In this document: positions 9,473 through 17,505 of the stretch, piece after piece
Layout of the letters: every line of letters begins with the position of its first letter
Position numbering within the stretch: the first letter of the stretch is position 1
Assembly: GCF_025685625.1 (NCBI RefSeq)
Contig: NZ_JAGSYI010000001.1
Location: 1,736,001 to 1,800,000 of the forward strand
Direction: 5' to 3'
DNA length: 64,000 bases
Source of the DNA: Acidicapsa acidisoli
Lineage (GTDB): Bacteria > Acidobacteriota > Terriglobia > Terriglobales > Acidobacteriaceae
Notes under the pieces: generated by a model
Seen by the model: only the letters and a program-made list of their open reading frames with translations
Databases searched by the model: none
What the model was told of the DNA's origin: nothing
Position numbers and translations under genes: made by a program

Positions 9473-9978
9473 AGATGCGCCATAATCCAACATGATCCAA
9501 CCGGCCGTCCGGGTTGGTTTCTCTAACAGATCTCCAGACAAGCTGAGAAGGGCACCGCGCAAATCCTCGGAGCTGCAGGTGCTTGGTGTTCTTCAGAAAG
9601 GCTGATTCCGATGGTTTTTCCCGCGCGAGGCATATAAAACCTACTTACAAGGCCGAAATTAGTCCAAATCATCGCACACTAACCTAAAACCGGACTTCTT
9701 CAAGTCACTTGCTATCAAACACTTCCGTTGATTCGAGGCCGGTTAGCCAACTTGGCGTCGGCGTTGCGATCTCGTCTTTGGCGACCATTTAGAATCAACG
9801 AATTAGGTAATGTAATCAAAGGCTTGTACCCCTGATGAAGCGTTTGTATGGGGTTTGGAACCTGCGATCGAGACAAGCCGGCCATTCCGAGAGGGCGTGG
9901 CTGGATTTCGGCATGGGGACATCGGAGCCCTGGTTGTTCCATGCTGGAACTGTGTACTTCAACCCAGTCGGAGTGATA
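9473..9978. other. Non-coding stretch between lipoprotein and transporter genes
   Basis: The first part holds a weak terminator-like hairpin at 9497-9524. The middle, about 9640-9720, is AT-rich and is the likeliest place for a promoter, but no clear -35/-10 pair stands out. A 7-bp inverted repeat (TTGATTC near 9727, GAATCAA near 9793) is widely spaced and may be chance. The frame of the transporter gene is open back to 9835, but that part reads as non-membrane, low-complexity sequence. Confidence 0.4.
9497..9524 (+). terminator. Weak hairpin terminator after the lipoprotein gene
   Basis: CCAACC (9497-9502) pairs with GGTTGG (9512-9517) around a nine-base loop and is followed by TTTCTCT. The stem is only six pairs with possible extra G-C pairs in the loop, and the T-run is interrupted, so efficiency may be low. 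Confidence 0.45.
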
Positions 9979-11271
9979 ATGATCGAAACAAGCCAAAGGC
10001 GCATGAATTCCCCAGGCCAGGTCTTATTTGCCAGCCTGGTGGGAACAACTGTTGAATTTTTTGATTTCTATATTTATGCCACAGCTGCGGTTTTGGTCTT
10101 TCCTCGCCTTTTCTTTCCAGCTTCGGATCCTGCTTCTTCAACGCTGGCCTCATTGGCAACCTTCGCCATAGCGTTCATTGCGCGCCCGATCGGATCTGCC
10201 CTTTTCGGACACTTTGGCGACCGGATCGGACGCAAGAAGACACTGGTTCTCGCGCTTTCGACCATGGGAGTGTCAACTTTCCTGATTGGTGCGTTACCCG
10301 CATATCAGACGATTGGTGTCGCCGCGCCGTTGCTGCTCGCTCTCTTCCGCTTCGGACAGGGCGTTGGTCTTGGAGGAGAATGGGGCGGAGCTGTTCTGCT
10401 TGCCGTTGAGAATGCTCCGCCGAGAAAGCGTGCGCTCTACGGCATGTTTCCGCAGCTCGGAGCACCCATTGGCTTCCTTTTCTCTGGCGGCATTTTTCTG
10501 CTCCTCTCCCGATGGCTCACGGACCAGCAGTTCTTCGCCTTCGGCTGGCGGCTACCATTCCTTGCCAGCGCGGTGCTGGTGCTCCTCGGTCTCTATGTTC
10601 GGCTGACCATCACGGAGACGCCGGTATTCCAAGCTTCCATCGAGCGCTCCGAGCCGGTTGGTGTCCCGATGTTTACCGTCTTCCGTCACCACGCCCGGTC
10701 ACTGTTTGCGGGCATTCTTACCTCTCTCGCGACATTCGTTCTTTTCTATTTGATGACCGTCTTTGCGCTATCCTGGGGAACCAGCGCACTCCACTACAGC
10801 CGCGCCAGTTTTCTGATGATCCAACTACTCGGCATCCTCTTCTTCGCGATCACGATTCCTATCTCCGCCATGCTTGCCGAGCGCGGACGCCGCCCTGTTA
10901 TGTTCACGGTCACTGTGTTGATCGCTCTCTTTGGCCTTGTGCTCGCCCCATTGTTCACGGCGGGCACTGCCGGAGCCGTAGTGATGACGTGTCTTGGCCT
11001 TTCTCTGATGGGCTTTACTTATGGTCCACTCGGCACCATCGTCTCAGAGCTGTTCCCAACTCCGGTTCGATATACCGGGAGCTCTCTCGCCTTTAGCGTG
11101 GCGGGGATTTTGGGCGCCTCCCTTGCCCCTTATATTGCTACCTGGCTCGCGAAGAATTTAGGCCTGCGATATGTTGGCTACTACCTCACGGCCTCCGCGG
11201 TTCTCACACTCCTGGGCTTGCTGTTGATCCGAGAAACGAAAGACGATGATCTCGTCACATCAAATCTTTGA
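9979..11271 (+). CDS. MFS transporter, metabolite:H+ symporter (MHS) family
   Basis: The protein (430 residues, about 12 membrane segments) belongs to the MHS branch of the major facilitator superfamily, which includes shikimate, alpha-ketoglutarate and proline/betaine symporters. The signature is an N-terminal VGTTVEFFDFYIYATAA segment, motif A as FGDRIGRKKTL after the second helix, and RFGQGVGLGGEWGGA in helix four. The second half has the matching AERGRRPVM loop and TVRYTGSSL-type segment (here TPVRYTGSSLAFS). Open frame continues upstream to 9835, but the ATG at 9979 has GGAG five bases away and leaves a normal short N-terminus. The substrate is probably a small organic acid or zwitterion, but cannot be named. 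Confidence 0.9.
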   Translation: MIETSQRRMNSPGQVLFASLVGTTVEFFDFYIYATAAVLVFPRLFFPASDPASSTLASLATFAIAFIARPIGSALFGHFGDRIGRKKTLVLALSTMGVSTFLIGALPAYQTIGVAAPLLLALFRFGQGVGLGGEWGGAVLLAVENAPPRKRALYGMFPQLGAPIGFLFSGGIFLLLSRWLTDQQFFAFGWRLPFLASAVLVLLGLYVRLTITETPVFQASIERSEPVGVPMFTVFRHHARSLFAGILTSLATFVLFYLMTVFALSWGTSALHYSRASFLMIQLLGILFFAITIPISAMLAERGRRPVMFTVTVLIALFGLVLAPLFTAGTAGAVVMTCLGLSLMGFTYGPLGTIVSELFPTPVRYTGSSLAFSVAGILGASLAPYIATWLAKNLGLRYVGYYLTASAVLTLLGLLLIRETKDDDLVTSNL

Positions 11272-11305
11272 TCTGTATGCCGTAATTTGGGATGGCTAAT
11301 GAAAT

Positions 11306-13108
11306 GTGCCGAATATACGAGGTTCCTGCGTGATCTGCCGTTTGAGACGAAGAGACATCTTTGTATCTTTATATTTGATTGCTTTTCAACTGGCGCTTGG
11401 CCAGGAGATGAAGCGGCCTTCGGCGGTGCCCCACACACATGAAAGCACGGTCGCCAAAGCGTTGGAAGTGGAAGATATTACGTCCAGGACGGGTATTCAC
11501 TTCGATCATCTTTCCTCTGTGGAGAAACGGTACATCGTTGAGTCGATGAGCGGCGGTGTCGCACTCATCGATTTTGATCGAGACGGGTGGCCGGATATTT
11601 TCTTCACGAACGCGCCTGACGTCGACATGTTTCTGGCTGGCAAGAAAGCGCGCAACGCGCTCTATCGTAACAACCACGATGGCACCTTCACCGACGTTAC
11701 GGACAAAGCTGGCGTTGGCTTTCCCTGCTGGGCCATGGGTGCAACGGTAGGCGACTACAACAATGACGGCTGGCCCGATCTGCTTGTCTCGTGTTTCGGC
11801 GGTGTTGTCCTTTATCGCAACAATGGAGATGGAACTTTCACGAATGTCACTACGGAATCTGGCTTGAGCGCAGACAAGGGCTGGGCTACCGGGGCTGTGT
11901 TTGGAGACTACGACGGGGATGGATTCGTTGATCTCTTTGTTCCACATTATGTAGATCTGGATTTGAACGATCTACCTACGATTGGATCGAAGAGAACCTG
12001 CATGTATCACGAGATTCCGGTCCAGTGTGGACCGCGTGGACTCAAAGGCTCTCCCGACAATCTGTATCGCAACAATGGAGATGGCACATTCTCAGACGTT
12101 TCAGCGAAGGCAGGCGTGGGGGATGCGCAACGTTATTTCGGACTGGGCGCCGTGTGGTCGGATTTTGACAACGATGGCAAGCTTGATCTTTTCGTGGCGA
12201 ATGATGGTGAGCCGAATTATCTCTACAGAAATGATGGTAACGGCAGATTCACGGATATGGCGTATCGAGCCGGAGTAGCTGTGAATGGAAACGGCAGCGA
12301 GCAGGCCAACATGGGTGTCGCCCTGGGAGATTACCTGCACAGCGGCAGATTCTCCATTGCCATTACGCACTTTAGTGAGGAGTACACGGCGCTGTTTCGT
12401 AATGATGGAGGCTGGAACTTCGCGGATGTGTCCTTTGATGCAGGTATTGCTAAGGCTACAGTTCCGTATGTCGGCTGGGGTGATGCGTTTCTGGACATCG
12501 ACAACGACGGATGGTCGGACCTCGCGCTGGTCAACGGGCACGTTTACCCGCAGGTGGACACGAAAGATATAGGAACCAAATATCGTGAACCGAAAATATT
12601 TTTTCTCAATCAGCATAATGGGAAATTTCGCGATATCAGCAGAGTATCGGGGCCGGCTGTTCAGGTCCCGCAAGCGAGCCGTGGATTGGCCGTAGGTGAC
12701 TTGTTCAACGATGGGCATCTCGAACTGGTGGTCGAGAATATTGAGGGTCGTCCGATGGTTCTGAGGACAGAGCCTGATGCGAGGAATCACTGGATCGGTC
12801 TGGAACTGGCGGGAACGAAAAGCAATCGGCTGGCATTGAACGTGCGGGTCCGTGTAACTGCCCGCGACCTGGTGCAGTCGGACGAGGTGCGAAGCGGCGG
12901 GAGCTATCTCTCACAGAACGACCTGAGGCTTCACTTTGGTTTGGGAGCACACGCAAGAATCGATAAGGTAGAGATCTTCTGGCCATCCGGGAAGCGGGAG
13001 ACCTTAACGAATTTGGCAGTAGACCAGTTTTATTCGGTGCTTGAGGGGGAAGGGATAGTGCCCGCGGAACGGATCCGGCCGAGTTCTCCAGCGCGATCAC
13101 ATTTTTAA
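11306..13108 (+). CDS. CRTAC1-like FG-GAP/ASPIC-UnbV exported protein
   Basis: The 600-residue protein has an N-terminal export signal (RRRDIFVSLYLIAFQLALGQ). It is followed by about seven FG-GAP/VCBS blades with calcium-binding DxDxDGxxD loops, such as DFDRDGWPD, DYNNDGWPD, DYDGDGFVD, DFDNDGKLD and DIDNDGWSD. A C-terminal ASPIC/UnbV domain follows (NHWIGLELAGTKSN, LHFGLGAHARIDKVEIFWPSG). This is the CRTAC1 architecture, a seven-bladed propeller, found in surface or periplasmic proteins of unknown role. The start is uncertain: GTG at 11306, GTG at 11330 (GAGG seven bases upstream) and TTG at 11342 all retain the signal peptide. One blade (LHSGRFS, near residue 350) lacks the acidic loop residues. 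It precedes the TonB receptor and a TPR protein. Confidence 0.9.
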   Translation: MPNIRGSCVICRLRRRDIFVSLYLIAFQLALGQEMKRPSAVPHTHESTVAKALEVEDITSRTGIHFDHLSSVEKRYIVESMSGGVALIDFDRDGWPDIFFTNAPDVDMFLAGKKARNALYRNNHDGTFTDVTDKAGVGFPCWAMGATVGDYNNDGWPDLLVSCFGGVVLYRNNGDGTFTNVTTESGLSADKGWATGAVFGDYDGDGFVDLFVPHYVDLDLNDLPTIGSKRTCMYHEIPVQCGPRGLKGSPDNLYRNNGDGTFSDVSAKAGVGDAQRYFGLGAVWSDFDNDGKLDLFVANDGEPNYLYRNDGNGRFTDMAYRAGVAVNGNGSEQANMGVALGDYLHSGRFSIAITHFSEEYTALFRNDGGWNFADVSFDAGIAKATVPYVGWGDAFLDIDNDGWSDLALVNGHVYPQVDTKDIGTKYREPKIFFLNQHNGKFRDISRVSGPAVQVPQASRGLAVGDLFNDGHLELVVENIEGRPMVLRTEPDARNHWIGLELAGTKSNRLALNVRVRVTARDLVQSDEVRSGGSYLSQNDLRLHFGLGAHARIDKVEIFWPSGKRETLTNLAVDQFYSVLEGEGIVPAERIRPSSPARSHF

Positions 13109-13529
13109 GGACGTCTCATATATAAAGTCAAATGGCTGGAGCGTCGAACTGCCGATCGTTCCGATTAGGCATCCGTCATGGCTTCTCATCTCAGAGGGCT
13201 TGGCCCTCCACGTCGCCATCCTTCGGTCCGTCTCTGAAGCTATCTTCTCAGAGGAAAAGCCTCTGAGGCCGCATGTTGTTGACGGCGTCTCCGTCTCCGA
13301 TCTCATTCATGCTCAAAGACTAAAGGCGTGATTCCTCCCCTCGATTCAGTTCGATATATTCTTGCCACCGAAGTAAAGTTGACAGCCGCATATTCGTTTT
13401 TGTAGTGTTGTATGCCGCCGAAGTAAATCGAATTATTCCGGCATGAATAACTCACCCTCCGCAACAAGGGCGCCCGCCGAAATCTTGCGATGGAGGGAAT
13501 CATAAGAATTTTTTTAGGAGACCAACTTA
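13109..13529. other. Regulatory stretch upstream of the TonB-dependent receptor
   Basis: This 420-base gap has no gene. It holds a perfect 8-bp hairpin at 13247-13267 (CTCAGAGG, loop AAAAG, CCTCTGAG) without a T-run, which may be a weak transcription end for the CRTAC1 gene. Two near-identical 14-bp direct repeats flank a candidate promoter further down, listed separately. Confidence 0.5.
13364..13427 (+). promoter_or_regulatory. Candidate promoter flanked by 14-bp direct repeats, upstream of the TonB receptor gene
   Basis: GCCACCGAAGTAAA (13364-13377) and GCCGCCGAAGTAAA (13414-13427) differ at one base and are exactly 50 bases apart, so they face the same side of the helix. Between them lies TTGACA (13379-13384) with TGTAGT (13401-13406) 16 bases later, a plausible sigma-70 promoter. 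The placement, one copy just before the -35 and one just after the expected start of transcription, fits an operator pair. The regulator is unknown. Confidence 0.45.
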
Positions 13530-16500
13530 ATGCCAATCTCGCGAGGGATCGTGAGCCGTTCATTGTCATGGGCGCAAACTCTAGTAACCGGAAGATCGGT
13601 GGCTGTGCTTTTGGTAGCACTGCTGCTGGCATTCACTCCCAAACTTCATGCACAGGCAGCAGCACAACTATCAGGCACCGTGACTGACACCACCGGAGGA
13701 GTAGTTCCGGGAGCTCAAGTTACCGTCATCAACGAGACAACGAAGGACTCGCGCATAACGGAGACAAACGGCACAGGCTTCTATGCTTTCCCTGCGCTCG
13801 TACCTTCGACTTATTCCGTGAAAGTCGATATGAAGGGCTTTCAGTCGAAGGAGTTGACCGGCCTCACGTTACACGCAGGCGATACGCTTGCCGTCCCTAC
13901 CATCGCGCTTGACATAGCGAATGCAGCGACGCAGACGATCGAGGTTGTGGCTGCTCCCGAGGTTCTGCAGCAGAATAACGGCGAGCGCACCGCTGTGCTG
14001 GATGCCGAGCAGATTGAAAACCTTGCCCTGCAGGGCCGCGACACCACCGAGCTATTGAAGATATTGCCCGGTGCGACGACAACTTCAGGTGGTTTGACCC
14101 AGGCCAGCCCCACATTCAGCGATCTTAATATCTCCGCGAATGAGAGTTCGATTGGCAACGGCATCAACCTGAACGGCGCTCCTAACCGCGGCGGTACAGC
14201 GCTGCTCTCCGACGGCGTCAATGTACTCGATCCAGGTGACAGCGCCGGCTCGATCTCCATTGTCAGCCCTGAGATGACCCAGGAAGTCAGTGTACAAACT
14301 TCAAACTTTGGTGCGGACGGGCAATTTGGTCCCATCGTTGTCAGCGCCATCAGCAAGTCGGGTACCGCGAACTATCACGGCGAGGCCTATTTCGACGCTC
14401 GCAACGACATTCTGAATGCTAATGACTGGCAGGATAATAACCAGGGCGTATCGAGGGGCGATGCTCACTATTATTACCCTGGCGGCAACTTCGGCGGCCC
14501 TGTTCCGCATACTCATAAGACGCTCTTCTTCTGGGGTGGTTACGAGCGATTCCTTCAGAACCAGGGCAATGCCAACGTCCTCAAATCGTACATTCCCAGT
14601 CCCGAGATGCTGGCCGGTGATTTCACCTCGGACAACGCCGATAACGTTGCGCTTTGCCCGACCGGATTCTCATCGACGGTTCAGAACCAATGGTGTAACG
14701 ATCTGACAGGCACGACTCTGCCGGATGGCACGACGGTCACGAACGGTCATATTCCGGGCCAGTTCCTTGACCCGGGCGCAAAAGCGCTTGCCAGCTTCTG
14801 GCCGACTCCGAACGCTAACCCAGCAACCACTAAGGGCGGCTACAACTACTATCAACCAGTCGACAATATCAATAACGGGTGGGTCTACCGTCTGCGGGTG
14901 GACTACAACCTGAGCGACAAGACAAAGCTCTACATCTCTTACCAGCAGGCCTATAGCGCCGAGCTTGCTCAAGGAAACGGAGCCCACATCTACTGGACGC
15001 CGGGGAACGCCATACCTTTCCCGGGAGGCGGAATTTACGGGTACGTCTATACGAAAGCGATTGCCGGCCACTTTGTCCATACCTTTGGCCCTACATCTAC
15101 GAATGAGTTCATCGCAAGCTGGGGCTACGGCAACTTCCCATTCGGCGCGCCGAACATCAAATCCGCTTACAAGTCGACGCTTAACTATCCATATGCGACG
15201 GTCTACAACGGCGGTTCACAGCTGATCCCGTCCTATAGCAGCGCGGGCAACTTTACCTTCCCGGATTTCTCTCAGAGTGATATCTTCGAGAATCCTTTGG
15301 GAACGTATGAGGTTCGCAAGGAAATCCCTGCGTTTGCCGATAACTTCACCAAGGTATGGGGAGCCCATACTCTGAAGTTCGGAGGCTTCACGCAGAACGT
15401 CGGCAACATCCAAAGCAATGACGGTACGAGTCTGAACGGCAATATCTCTAGTTTCAGCGGTCAGAATCCGAACATCTTTACCGGAACCACCGTCGGCTCC
15501 CCGAATAACCCCGTAGCCAATTTCATCATGGGTAACGTGACTGGATACTCGGAGAATAATCTGGCTCCTGTCAGCGATATGGCTTACCAGACAACTGCGT
15601 TTTACGCAGACGATTCGTGGAAGGCCACAAGGCGTCTGAGCATCGAGTTTGGAGCGCGCTTCGAGCACGTGGGGCACTGGTATGACCGGCAGGGAACTGG
15701 CATGGCTGTATTCTTCCCGAACCGTGTTCTGTCGGACTGGAATTCAGGCAAGATCGATCCCGGCTATTACTGGCATGGTATCGACCCCGGCGTGCCACTC
15801 AGCGGGCAGCCCAACCGATTTGCTTTTGTCTCTCCACGCTTCGGTCTGTCTTATGATGTCTTCGGGACCGGCAACACTGTCGTTCGCGGCGGATGGGGCG
15901 CCTACCGCTTTACTGGCCAATACAACGACTATGCCGGTGCGCTCACGACGGCACAAGCTGTTCAGACCTACAATCTGCCCGGACAGAAGACAGTTCTGCT
16001 CTCCCAGATCGGACAGTTGAAGCCAGCAACGTGCACGATGCAATGCGCATCCGGTTCTCAAAGTGGTCTTGATGCTAATGACTATGGCGAACCCGTGACA
16101 TATAGCTACAACCTCACGATTGATCAGCGTCTCAAGTGGAACACACTGCTGGACGTTGCCTACGTGGGAAGCAGCACAAGCCAGATTCTGAATAATGGCG
16201 AGACTATTGAGGGCAGCGGCTTCAGCGCACTCGCGGATCAGAACAAGACTCCGATTGGAGCTTTCTTCCAACCGGATCCTATCACTGGAGTCATCTCCAA
16301 CAATCCTGAGAACATAGCTGAGAACACCAACGGCACGCCCACCGGAAACAAGGTTGCAGACTACCGGCCTTTTGGGTACGCATACGGCACCAGTAGCGTA
16401 TACGAGTCTCAGAGTACCGACTACACAAACTACAACGGTCTTCAGGCGGCATGGATCAAGTCGTCCGGCAAGCTCTCCTACAACTTCAACTTCACCTGGT

Positions 16501-17291
16501 CTAAAACACTGGGAACGGGCTTGCAGAACAATCCGTTTGCTCTGCGCGCGAACTATGGTGTGGAGGCAATCGATCGCCCCTATGTCTTCAATTCTTCGTA
16601 CACCTATCAGACCGGAAGTTTCCACTACGGCAATGCATTGGTAAAAGCTGCCATGAGCGGATGGACTATTTCCGGTACGTCCACCTGGCAGGCGGGCGGC
16701 AGCTTGCTGGCGCAGTTAGGTAATGGCGTACCGAACTTCGGACTGTCTTTGGCCTACGATCCGGCCACCATTCCCACTTACGCTGCTCCAACTGCTAGCA
16801 AACCAAATGCAACCACGACTAACGGCGTCACGACCGGCATTGGGGACCCAACTTACTATGGGACCGACGCGTCGATCGCGATCCAGCCGGTATTGACCTG
16901 CAATCCAAACTCGGGACTGGCGAAATATCAACGCGTCCAGTTGAGCTGCTTCGCCGCCCCCGCTGTTGGTACGTATGGTGGCCAGAAGTATCCGTATATG
17001 AGTATGGGCTCGTATTTTGACAACGACCTGGCTTTGTATCGGACAATCCATCTACCGCGCGAACAGAACGTCCAGTTCCGGATCTCGGCCTTCGACTGGC
17101 TGAACCACCCGCTGCCGGAGTTCAGTTCGCAGAATCAGCTCACCTTGAAATATCTGGTGAACTATGGCAGCAAGGCCATCGCTCTGAACACTGGCACCGG
17201 AGGTACAGTTCAGAACTTCGGCTTCATGGATACAAAATCGCAGGCTCCCTACTCGCGCATCCTTGAGCTGAACGTGAAGTACAACTTCTAA
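13530..17291 (+). CDS. TonB-dependent receptor with carboxypeptidase-regulatory-like N-terminal domain
   Basis: The 1,253-residue outer-membrane protein has a long signal sequence ending at LLLAFTPKLHAQ. A carboxypeptidase-regulatory-like beta-sandwich follows at residues about 45-130 (SGTVTDTTGGVVPGAQVTV), then a plug domain (ERTAVLDAEQIENLALQGRD and NGINLNGAPNRGG), and a beta barrel rich in aromatic and Asn residues that ends in Phe (LNVKYNF). This is the Oar-like receptor class expanded in acidobacteria, which imports or displays large substrates, often glycans or peptides; the ligand is unknown. AGGAGA eight to ten bases before the ATG is a clear ribosome-binding site. A strong terminator follows at 17364. 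It lies between two exported propeller/TPR-type genes. Confidence 0.93.
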   Translation: MPISRGIVSRSLSWAQTLVTGRSVAVLLVALLLAFTPKLHAQAAAQLSGTVTDTTGGVVPGAQVTVINETTKDSRITETNGTGFYAFPALVPSTYSVKVDMKGFQSKELTGLTLHAGDTLAVPTIALDIANAATQTIEVVAAPEVLQQNNGERTAVLDAEQIENLALQGRDTTELLKILPGATTTSGGLTQASPTFSDLNISANESSIGNGINLNGAPNRGGTALLSDGVNVLDPGDSAGSISIVSPEMTQEVSVQTSNFGADGQFGPIVVSAISKSGTANYHGEAYFDARNDILNANDWQDNNQGVSRGDAHYYYPGGNFGGPVPHTHKTLFFWGGYERFLQNQGNANVLKSYIPSPEMLAGDFTSDNADNVALCPTGFSSTVQNQWCNDLTGTTLPDGTTVTNGHIPGQFLDPGAKALASFWPTPNANPATTKGGYNYYQPVDNINNGWVYRLRVDYNLSDKTKLYISYQQAYSAELAQGNGAHIYWTPGNAIPFPGGGIYGYVYTKAIAGHFVHTFGPTSTNEFIASWGYGNFPFGAPNIKSAYKSTLNYPYATVYNGGSQLIPSYSSAGNFTFPDFSQSDIFENPLGTYEVRKEIPAFADNFTKVWGAHTLKFGGFTQNVGNIQSNDGTSLNGNISSFSGQNPNIFTGTTVGSPNNPVANFIMGNVTGYSENNLAPVSDMAYQTTAFYADDSWKATRRLSIEFGARFEHVGHWYDRQGTGMAVFFPNRVLSDWNSGKIDPGYYWHGIDPGVPLSGQPNRFAFVSPRFGLSYDVFGTGNTVVRGGWGAYRFTGQYNDYAGALTTAQAVQTYNLPGQKTVLLSQIGQLKPATCTMQCASGSQSGLDANDYGEPVTYSYNLTIDQRLKWNTLLDVAYVGSSTSQILNNGETIEGSGFSALADQNKTPIGAFFQPDPITGVISNNPENIAENTNGTPTGNKVADYRPFGYAYGTSSVYESQSTDYTNYNGLQAAWIKSSGKLSYNFNFTWSKTLGTGLQNNPFALRANYGVEAIDRPYVFNSSYTYQTGSFHYGNALVKAAMSGWTISGTSTWQAGGSLLAQLGNGVPNFGLSLAYDPATIPTYAAPTASKPNATTTNGVTTGIGDPTYYGTDASIAIQPVLTCNPNSGLAKYQRVQLSCFAAPAVGTYGGQKYPYMSMGSYFDNDLALYRTIHLPREQNVQFRISAFDWLNHPLPEFSSQNQLTLKYLVNYGSKAIALNTGTGGTVQNFGFMDTKSQAPYSRILELNVKYNF

Positions 17292-17363
17292 CCTTGCTTT
17301 AACAACGAAATCCGGCCTTCCGCGACTGCTATGAAATGTGGTTTCGGCAGGTTGGATGGATAC

Positions 17364-17397
17364 AGAAGGCGCTTCCATGCGGAGGCGCCTTCTTTTT
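17364..17397 (+). terminator. Strong intrinsic terminator after the TonB receptor gene
   Basis: A 13-pair stem (17364-17376 with 17381-17393; one G-T wobble) closes a four-base ATGC loop and runs into TTTTT. It ends the receptor transcript, so the TPR gene downstream needs its own promoter or read-through. Confidence 0.85.
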
Positions 17398-17505
17398 GAT
17401 CACCGCGTAAAATCTCAGAAGGATCGCAGGGTGCAGTGAGTGCAATTCGTTTCTGCAACAAATCGAAGCGCATGTATTAGTGACAGCACTCCGCGCAAAT
17501 ATGTC

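Noticed and set aside
9727-9799. TTGATTC and GAATCAA as a possible attachment-site or operator repeat
   Set aside because: Seven bases at a spacing of about 60 is expected by chance, and no integrase or regulator gene is nearby.
15744-16625. A 293-codon minus-strand open frame
   Set aside because: It is antisense to the TonB receptor barrel, whose frame is continuous and typical.
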